Positions 59,230-64,000 of a DNA stretch of 64,000 nt are shown here, one piece after another (position 1 is the stretch's first letter; every line of letters begins with the position of its first letter). Under the pieces are notes generated by a model, which worked only from the letters and a program-made list of their open reading frames with translations, was not told the DNA's origin and ran no database searches. Source of the DNA: Luteimonas vadosa (GTDB lineage Bacteria; Pseudomonadota; Gammaproteobacteria; Xanthomonadales; Xanthomonadaceae); assembly GCF_039543545.1 (NCBI RefSeq), contig NZ_BAABJY010000001.1, positions 496,001 to 560,000 on the forward strand. The letters run 5' to 3'. A program made the translations under genes and the position numbers.

Positions 59230-60525
59230 TCAGCGCGCAGCGACGATCGCGCCGCGCAGGCCGGGGGCGCCGTCGACGACGTCGGTCCAGACCACGTAGC
59301 CGACTCCGTCGCGCAGGACCAGCTGCGGGAAGCCGGTGGCACGGCCGCGGCCCTGCAATTTCGCCAGCTCGAGGCGCTGGTGTTCGGTGGCCAGGTCGGC
59401 GGATCGCCGCGACAACCACAGCGACTGTCCGTCGCCGTCCTCGCGCACCCACAACGCCCAGGCCTGGTCGCCGTCGAGCGCGACCTGGACGCGTCCCTGC
59501 ACGGCGTCGCCACGGTCGAGCACGACCGGTGCGCCGAAGCTGTCGCCGGCGTCGTCGCTGCGCGCCAGCCGCACGGCGGGAACGTTGTCGGGTGCGGTGT
59601 ACCAACCCGCGACGACGGCATCGCCCGCGGCGGCCACCGCCGGGCCGTTGACCGGGCAGGCCGGCATCGTCCAGTCGTCGGCATGGACGCGGGCGGGCGT
59701 CGTCCACGTGCCGCCTTCGAGCCGGGTCGCGTAGATGTCGCGGGTCTCGTCCGGCGTGCGGCCGCGATAGACCAGCAACGGACCGCGCGCGGTCATCGCC
59801 ACGCCGGTCTGGCAGCAGTCGCAGGTCATGGCGTCGAGTTGCACGTCGTCGCGCACGCGCAGGTCCGCGCCGATGCTCGCCGCGCGCAGCGTCATCGCGC
59901 CGCCGCCCACGTGGGTGTCGTGGCCGCCGCCACCGGTGTTGCGGCCGTCGAGCCAGGCAATGCCGAGCGCATCACGGGATTGCGGCCACATCGACACGAA
60001 GCCATGCTCGGTCTGCGTGCCATCGTTGTGCGGCATCAACGGCGCGCTCCAGCGCGCGCCGCCATTGCGCGAGGTGCTGACGACCACGTCGTAGGCATAC
60101 GGCGCGTCGGCGCTCTTCTGCAGCCAGTGCACCCACAGCGCGCCATCGGGCGTGGCCATGATGTGCGGCGTGTCGGCCCAGTTGACGAACATGCTGTTGC
60201 CCACGGCGATCGTCGTCGGCGCATGCATCCAGCGCGACAGGGTCGGGTCGAAGCTGGAGAACTGCAGGATGTGGCGCCGGCCTTGCCGGGAATTCGTCCA
60301 GGCCAGCAGCAAGTTGCCGTCCGGCGCGAGCACGAGGTCGGGCAGCGCCGAGCCGGGCAGGGTCGCCGGCAGTGGCCAGTCGGCGACGCTCACGGGCGTG
60401 TCCGCGGTCGTGGGCGCGCGCTCCACGTTGAGCGCGGCCTTCCGGCCGTTGGCCTCGTCGCCCGCGCCGCACCCGGCGAACAGCAGGCTCGCGGCGAGGA
60501 TCCCCGTTGCAATGGCTGGTTTCAT
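59230..60525 (-). CDS. BNR/sialidase-fold lipoprotein with a CDCC motif
   Basis: 431 residues. Lipobox FAGC with Cys19; the rest is repeated beta-propeller blades with Asp-box-like turns (STSRNGGARWSAP, ARSDDAGDSFGAP). A cysteine cluster CDCC at 235-238 and a further Cys in MPACPVNGP suggest a metal or disulfide site. True sialidase residues are not evident, so it is probably a propeller of other function. TACGCT lies 6 nt before the ATG. Confidence 0.8.
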   Translation of the reverse strand: MKPAIATGILAASLLFAGCGAGDEANGRKAALNVERAPTTADTPVSVADWPLPATLPGSALPDLVLAPDGNLLLAWTNSRQGRRHILQFSSFDPTLSRWMHAPTTIAVGNSMFVNWADTPHIMATPDGALWVHWLQKSADAPYAYDVVVSTSRNGGARWSAPLMPHNDGTQTEHGFVSMWPQSRDALGIAWLDGRNTGGGGHDTHVGGGAMTLRAASIGADLRVRDDVQLDAMTCDCCQTGVAMTARGPLLVYRGRTPDETRDIYATRLEGGTWTTPARVHADDWTMPACPVNGPAVAAAGDAVVAGWYTAPDNVPAVRLARSDDAGDSFGAPVVLDRGDAVQGRVQVALDGDQAWALWVREDGDGQSLWLSRRSADLATEHQRLELAKLQGRGRATGFPQLVLRDGVGYVVWTDVVDGAPGLRGAIVAAR

Positions 60526-60531
60526 GGCCGC

Positions 60532-60537
60532 AGCGTA
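60532..60537 (-). promoter_or_regulatory. -10 hexamer TACGCT 6 nt before the BNR lipoprotein ATG
   Basis: Minus strand reads TACGCT-GCGGCC-ATG. It overlaps the plus-strand TACCCT (60536-60541), 11 nt before the DUF2007 gene. Confidence 0.5.
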
Positions 60538-60552
60538 CCCTAGGGCCTCGCC

Positions 60553-60927
60553 ATGTTCACCATCGTCGCCAGCTACATCGATCCGATCGAAGCGCAGTTC
60601 GCACGCGGCTTGCTGGTTTCGGAAGGCCTCGACGCGCACGTCAGCGACGAGCACATCGCCTTGGCCAACTGGGAATGGCGGCTGGCGGTCGGCGGCACGA
60701 AGTTGCGGGTCCCGGATGAACAGGCGGCGCGCGCACGGGCCGTGCTACGCGCCATGGATGCGGGCGAGTACGCACTGGTCGACGCGACCGAAGCGAGTGC
60801 ATGCGGTGCGCCGGACCGCGAGAGCGCCTCCAGCCGACTGGCCTGGCTGGCCTTGATCCTGCTCAGCCTGCCGCTGCCGTGGCGTCGGCGCGAGGCGCAC
60901 GTCGAAGAGGCGGTGCGCGCGCTGTAG
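60553..60927 (+). CDS. DUF2007-domain protein
   Basis: 124 residues. N-terminal ~70 residues match DUF2007 (MFTIVASYIDPIEAQFARGLLVSEGLDAHVSDEH read in parts, then RVPDEQAARARAVL), a PII-like ferredoxin-fold domain of unknown signalling role. A hydrophobic segment (LAWLALILLSLPLPW) near the C-terminus suggests membrane association. The following 290 bp up to the mnmG stop hold no supported gene. Confidence 0.8.
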   Translation: MFTIVASYIDPIEAQFARGLLVSEGLDAHVSDEHIALANWEWRLAVGGTKLRVPDEQAARARAVLRAMDAGEYALVDATEASACGAPDRESASSRLAWLALILLSLPLPWRRREAHVEEAVRAL

Positions 60928-61217
60928 GCGGGCAAACCCACGATTCCCGACCAGGTTCGATTCCACCCCCGCCACCCCATGTGCGGGGCGCCGAATGGGT
61001 TGCCGGCGCACATGGGACGGACGTCAACGCGAAACACGGGCGGATGCCCAGGAGGCGCGCGCCCCCAGGTGGACGCGTCGCGGCGTTGGTCAATCCTCGT
61101 AAACGCGCCCACGTTTCGCAGTGTCGACGGTTCGCCGCACTCGCTTGGCGAGCATGGGGGCCGGCGTTCGCCGCGGGGTTTATCCGCGCCGCGAGGGGAA
61201 CCCGCGCGGGGCGGTTC

Positions 61218-63152
61218 TCAGCGCGCCGCAGCGCGTTGCGTACCGGACGCTCCGGGGTGTTGCCGCTTCGCCCTGGCCAGGTGGACCAGCAACAGCGAGA
61301 TCGCCGCGGGCGTCATCCCGGGAATCCGCTGCGCCTGCCCCACGGTCTCCGGACGCACGCTTTCCAGCTTCTGTCGCAGTTCGGCGGACAAGCCATGCAC
61401 GGCCCCATACGGGAAATCCTGCGCGATCGCGGTGTCTTCGTTGCGCTGCTGTCGCGCGATCTCCGCGCGCTGCCGTTCCAGGTAGCCCGAGTACTTGGCC
61501 TCGATCTCGACCTGTTCGGCCACGGCCGCATCCTCCACCGCCGGCGCGAACGCAGGCAGCGAGGTGAGCCGGGCGTAATCGAGTTCCGGGCGGCGCAACA
61601 GGTCCAGCGCACTGTTCTCGCGACTGAGTTCGATCCCGAGCGTCGCCGCCGCCTCGCGCCCGGCGCTGTTGTTGGGCGAGGCCCAGAGCGCACCGAGGCG
61701 CGCGGTTTCCGCGGCCACCGCGTCGCGCTTGCGGGCGAAGAGATCCCAGCGCGCGTCGTCGACCAGGCCCAGCTCGCGACCGACCTGGGTCAGGCGCAGG
61801 TCGGCATTGTCCTCGCGCAGCTGGAGCCTGTATTCCGCGCGGCTGGTGAACATGCGGTAGGGCTCGTTGGTGCCTTGCGTGACCAGGTCGTCGATCAGCA
61901 CGCCGATGTAGGCCTGGTCGCGGCGCGGCGACCAGGCCGGCTGCTCCTGCACGTGGCGCGCCGCGTTGAGGCCGGCCACCAATCCCTGCGCCGCGGCTTC
62001 CTCGTAGCCCGTGGTGCCGTTGATCTGCCCGGCGAAGAACAGGCCCTGGACCGACTTGGTTTCCAGCGAGCTCTTCAGCCCGCGCGGGTCGAAGTAGTCG
62101 TACTCGATCGCGTAGCCGGCGCGGGTGATGTGCGCGTCCGCGAAGCCCGCGATGCTGCGCACCAGCTCCAGCTGCACGTCGAAGGGCAGCGAGGTCGAGA
62201 TGCCGTTGGGATAGATCTCGGCAACGTCCAGGCCTTCGGGTTCGACGAAGATCTGGTGGCTGGCCTTCTCGGCGAAACGCACCACCTTGTCCTCGATCGA
62301 CGGGCAGTACCGCGGGCCGGTGCCTTCGATCTGCCCGCTGTACATCGGCGAGCGATGCAGCGCGGCGCGGATGATGTCGTGGGTGCGCTCGGACGTGTGG
62401 GTGATCCAGCACGAGACCTGCGCGGGATGGTCCGCGTGGCTGCCGACGAAGGAGAACACCGGGCGCGGATCGTCCCCGGGTTGCTCGGTCATCACCGAGT
62501 AATCCAGCGTGCGCCCGTCGATGCGCGGCGGCGTGCCGGTCTTGAGCCGGTCGACGACGAAGGGCCGCTCGCGCAACTTCGCGGCGAGCGTCGTCGCGGG
62601 CGGATCGCCTGCACGACCGGCGGCGTACTGGGTTTCACCGACGTGGATCCGGCCGGCGAGGAAGGTCCCGGCCGTCAGCACCACGGCGGGCGCCCGGAAA
62701 CGCAGGCCGGACTGGGTGACGACGCCGCGCACGGCATCGCCGTGGCTGCCATCGGACTCGATGAGCAAGTCGTCGACGGCGGCCTGGAACAGCGTCAGCC
62801 CGGGCTGCGACTCGACCGCCCGGCGGATGAAGCTCCGGTACAGGCTGCGGTCGGCCTGGCACCGCGTGGCGCGCACCGCAGGACCCTTCGACGCATTCAG
62901 CCGTCGCCACTGGATGCCGGCCGCATCCGCCGCTCGCGCCATGACTCCGCCGAGCGCGTCGATCTCGCGCACCAGGTGGCCCTTGCCGATGCCACCGATG
63001 GCCGGATTGCAGCTCATCGCACCGATGGTCTCGATGCTGTGGGTCAGCAGCAGTGTGCGCGCTCCGCTCCGGGCAGACGCAAGCGCGGCCTCGGTGCCGG
63101 CATGGCCGCCGCCGATGACGATGACGTCGAAGCTGTGGAAGTCTTGGGCCAT
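61218..63152 (-). CDS. mnmG: tRNA uridine-5-carboxymethylaminomethyl modification enzyme MnmG (GidA)
   Basis: 644 residues, slightly longer than the E. coli protein at the C-terminus. FAD motif VIGGGHAGTEAALASARSG (12-30), CNPAIGGIGKGHLVREIDALGG, and GRPRYCPSIE-like segment GPRYCPSIEDKVVRF; the C-terminal YIGVLIDDLVTQGTNEPYRMFTSRAEYRL is diagnostic. With MnmE it modifies U34 of several tRNAs. It is separated from rsmG here. The start is supported by GATAAT 6 nt upstream. Confidence 0.97.
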   Translation of the reverse strand: MAQDFHSFDVIVIGGGHAGTEAALASARSGARTLLLTHSIETIGAMSCNPAIGGIGKGHLVREIDALGGVMARAADAAGIQWRRLNASKGPAVRATRCQADRSLYRSFIRRAVESQPGLTLFQAAVDDLLIESDGSHGDAVRGVVTQSGLRFRAPAVVLTAGTFLAGRIHVGETQYAAGRAGDPPATTLAAKLRERPFVVDRLKTGTPPRIDGRTLDYSVMTEQPGDDPRPVFSFVGSHADHPAQVSCWITHTSERTHDIIRAALHRSPMYSGQIEGTGPRYCPSIEDKVVRFAEKASHQIFVEPEGLDVAEIYPNGISTSLPFDVQLELVRSIAGFADAHITRAGYAIEYDYFDPRGLKSSLETKSVQGLFFAGQINGTTGYEEAAAQGLVAGLNAARHVQEQPAWSPRRDQAYIGVLIDDLVTQGTNEPYRMFTSRAEYRLQLREDNADLRLTQVGRELGLVDDARWDLFARKRDAVAAETARLGALWASPNNSAGREAAATLGIELSRENSALDLLRRPELDYARLTSLPAFAPAVEDAAVAEQVEIEAKYSGYLERQRAEIARQQRNEDTAIAQDFPYGAVHGLSAELRQKLESVRPETVGQAQRIPGMTPAAISLLLVHLARAKRQHPGASGTQRAAAR

Positions 63153-63158
63153 GGCGGG

Positions 63159-63164
63159 ATTATC
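63159..63164 (-). promoter_or_regulatory. -10 hexamer GATAAT 6 nt before mnmG ATG
   Basis: Minus strand reads GATAAT-CCCGCC-ATG, with no Shine-Dalgarno. Confidence 0.5.
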
Positions 63165-63213
63165 GCGCGGAAGGATGAAGCATTCAGCGAGGCCGGGGCG
63201 TCACTCCGGAAGT

Positions 63214-63230
63214 TGGCACGCTTCCTGCAT
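63214..63230 (+). promoter_or_regulatory. Sigma-54 (-24/-12) promoter of the candidate sRNA
   Basis: TGGCACG-CTTC-CTGCAT matches the RpoN consensus TGGCACG-N4-TTGCW with one mismatch. The GG (63215-63216) and GC (63227-63228) are exactly 10 nt apart. Predicted start is 63240 within about 2 nt. Confidence 0.7.
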
Positions 63231-63239
63231 TACCTCCGG

Positions 63240-63353
63240 TGCACCCGGGATGGCAGCGTCGGGGGACGTGGCCGGAGATTGGAACAGGGCTGGCCAAGCA
63301 CATCCGGGGGAAGCACGGGGCCGAGCGTCGGGGGACGTTCGGCCCCTTTTTTT
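63240..63353 (+). ncRNA. Candidate sigma-54-dependent small RNA with six GGA motifs
   Basis: About 114 nt between a -24/-12 promoter and a strong intrinsic terminator, with no open frame or gene. GGA occurs at 63248, 63264, 63274, 63281, 63309 and 63333. Predicted structure: a small hairpin CGTC-GGGG-GACG (63257-63268), a TGGCC/GGCCA hairpin (63269-63296) with two GGA motifs in its loop, a GGATG/CATCC closing helix (63248-63252 with 63301-63305), then the terminator, which repeats CGTCGGGGGACG. Multiple looped GGA motifs suggest an RsmA/CsrA-titrating RNA. That role is inference; no family is recognised. Confidence 0.55.
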
Positions 63354-63355
63354 TT
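63317..63355 (+). terminator. Strong intrinsic terminator of the candidate sRNA
   Basis: GGGGCCGAGCGTC, a GGGG loop, GACGTTCGGCCCC (13 pairs, one G-U), then nine consecutive T. Confidence 0.92.
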
Positions 63356-63616
63356 GCGTGCGCCGGGCGCGCGTGGGATCGAAGCATGCATGCCGGCCGG
63401 GTTTTCCAGGCCGAAGCGGGAGGACGGTCACGCGTCGAAGGCGGCGAGCCCGCCGCCGGTCAGGACGAAAGCGCCGACGCCCGGCGGAAGCGGAACAGGG
63501 GGGATCCGGACTCCCCCGCCGGGCATCGGCATCTGGCAACCTGGAGAACGTCGCAAAGCGACGCATCCGGTCAGTCGTGTCTAGCTTGCGACCATCCCCG
63601 CGCTTTCGCAAGCGCT
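63356..63616. other. Gene-free stretch between sRNA terminator and partial gene
   Basis: No supported gene. Small hairpins are present: CGTCGC-AAA-GCGACG near 63549-63563 and GCGCTT-TCGC-AAGCGC at 63600-63615, the latter abutting the stop codon of the minus-strand gene. Confidence 0.5.
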
Positions 63617-64000
63617 TTATGGGGTCAGGCGATCCTCGTCCGGCACCCCGCCAGGACGGGATTGCCGCTGGCTGCCAGCGTCGAACTCCCGCTGTGGCAT
63701 GCGCCGTTCGAGACGCGGCGGAGGCGCGGTCCGGATCGGCGGACCGCCGATCGACCCTTGCGTTGGCCCCTGCACGATCACCCCGGGCCGCGACGGAACG
63801 GTTTGCGGATCCCGGGCCAAGCCGTCCCGCAGCCGGTTCAGGTTGCGCCACGGGATGTCGTCACGGTCGCGATCCGGATCCACTCCGGGTTCCGGGCCCG
63901 GGGGATCCACGTGGTCGGGGCGTCTGCCGCCATGCCGGTCGGGGTGCCGCGGGCGGACGTAATACCGGTGGTAGGGCGGGTAGTACGGACCATAGTGGCC
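63617..64000 (-). CDS. Partial Pro/Tyr/His/Arg-rich protein, C-terminal part only
   Basis: The frame is open from the right edge to a TAA at 63617, giving the last 127 residues. The visible start is GHYGPYYPPYHRYYVRP, a Tyr/Pro/His-rich low-complexity run, followed by an Arg/Asp/Pro-rich region (DRDRDDIPWRNLNRLRDG) without predicted fold. Such compositions occur in exported, surface or RNA-binding proteins; I recognise no family. The true start lies beyond the window. Confidence 0.6.
   Translation of the reverse strand, partial: GHYGPYYPPYHRYYVRPRHPDRHGGRRPDHVDPPGPEPGVDPDRDRDDIPWRNLNRLRDGLARDPQTVPSRPGVIVQGPTQGSIGGPPIRTAPPPRLERRMPQREFDAGSQRQSRPGGVPDEDRLTP

Noticed and set aside
60940..60985. 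tRNA-like 3' end: GGTTCGATTCC followed by ...CCACCCCA
   Set aside because: Only two base pairs of the T-stem form, no anticodon arm or acceptor pairing is present upstream, and the upstream part lies inside the DUF2007 gene.
61175..61185. DnaA-box-like TTTATCCGC near mnmG
   Set aside because: Single degenerate hit with no cluster or AT-rich unwinding element, so no evidence of an origin.
63385..63600. Short open frame after the sRNA terminator on the plus strand
   Set aside because: No ribosome-binding site, no codon bias, no recognisable motif, and it is antisense to the 3' side of the minus-strand gene.

Overview
The window is about 64 kb of very GC-rich chromosomal DNA, densely packed with housekeeping genes. 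The gene content points to the Xanthomonadaceae (Lysobacter, Luteimonas, Pseudoxanthomonas or a close relative). The main pointers are part of a xanthomonadin/aryl-polyene pigment locus, a Mg-type HemB, and the runs rsmG-parA-parB, rpmB-rpmG, tatABC and glyQ-glyS. The genus is an inference. I see no insertion sequence, prophage, CRISPR array, rRNA or tRNA.

Layout. 1-4.6 kb is the edge of the pigment locus: dehydratase (cut by the window), acyltransferase, membrane protein and ACP on the minus strand, diverging from a flavin halogenase-like enzyme and a XanB2-type chorismatase. 4.6-5.0 kb is a near-tandem 206-bp non-coding repeat. 5.1-11.8 kb holds hemB, aroE, a gamma carbonic anhydrase, an aldehyde dehydrogenase, ltaE, an exonuclease III homologue and a GlsB-type membrane protein. 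11.9-14.0 kb has the remaining pigment genes, an AMP-ligase and a phosphopantetheinyl transferase. 14.1-17.3 kb is rsmG-parA-parB then rpmB-rpmG. 17.5-22.2 kb has acs, an EF-hand protein, a fatty-acid desaturase and mutM. 22.2-25.7 kb is an ECF sigma factor with a Ser/Thr kinase-TPR receptor. 25.7-34.1 kb has tdk, rep, two secreted lipoproteins, plsB and a small outer-membrane barrel. 34.4-37.1 kb is a single gene fusing an OmpR-type DNA-binding domain to a Ser/Thr kinase, a membrane helix and a repeat region. 37.2-46.0 kb has ttcA, rdgC, a YgjP-type protease, hemH, an SYLF protein and tatABC with an RDD protein. 46.0-51.8 kb has a membrane protein, a glutamine amidotransferase, and glyQ-GST-glyS with a KOW-domain protein. 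51.9-60.9 kb has an M61-type lipoprotein, tamA-tamB, a BNR-type lipoprotein and a DUF2007 protein. 61.2-64.0 kb is mnmG, a candidate small-RNA locus, and the tail of a Pro/Tyr-rich protein.

The main unexplained signals are these. (1) A near-consensus -24/-12 (sigma-54) promoter upstream of mnmG, on the other strand, is followed after about 115 nt by a strong intrinsic terminator with no gene between; the predicted RNA carries six GGA motifs. (2) At least nine genes have a TANNNT-like hexamer exactly 6 nt before the ATG and no Shine-Dalgarno, the signature of leaderless mRNAs. (3) The DNA-binding/kinase/TPR fusion has two direct repeats one helical turn apart in its divergent promoter region. 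(4) The 206-bp repeat shows a compensated hairpin. Many in-operon junctions use 4-base start-stop overlaps (ATGA, GTGA, TTGA).
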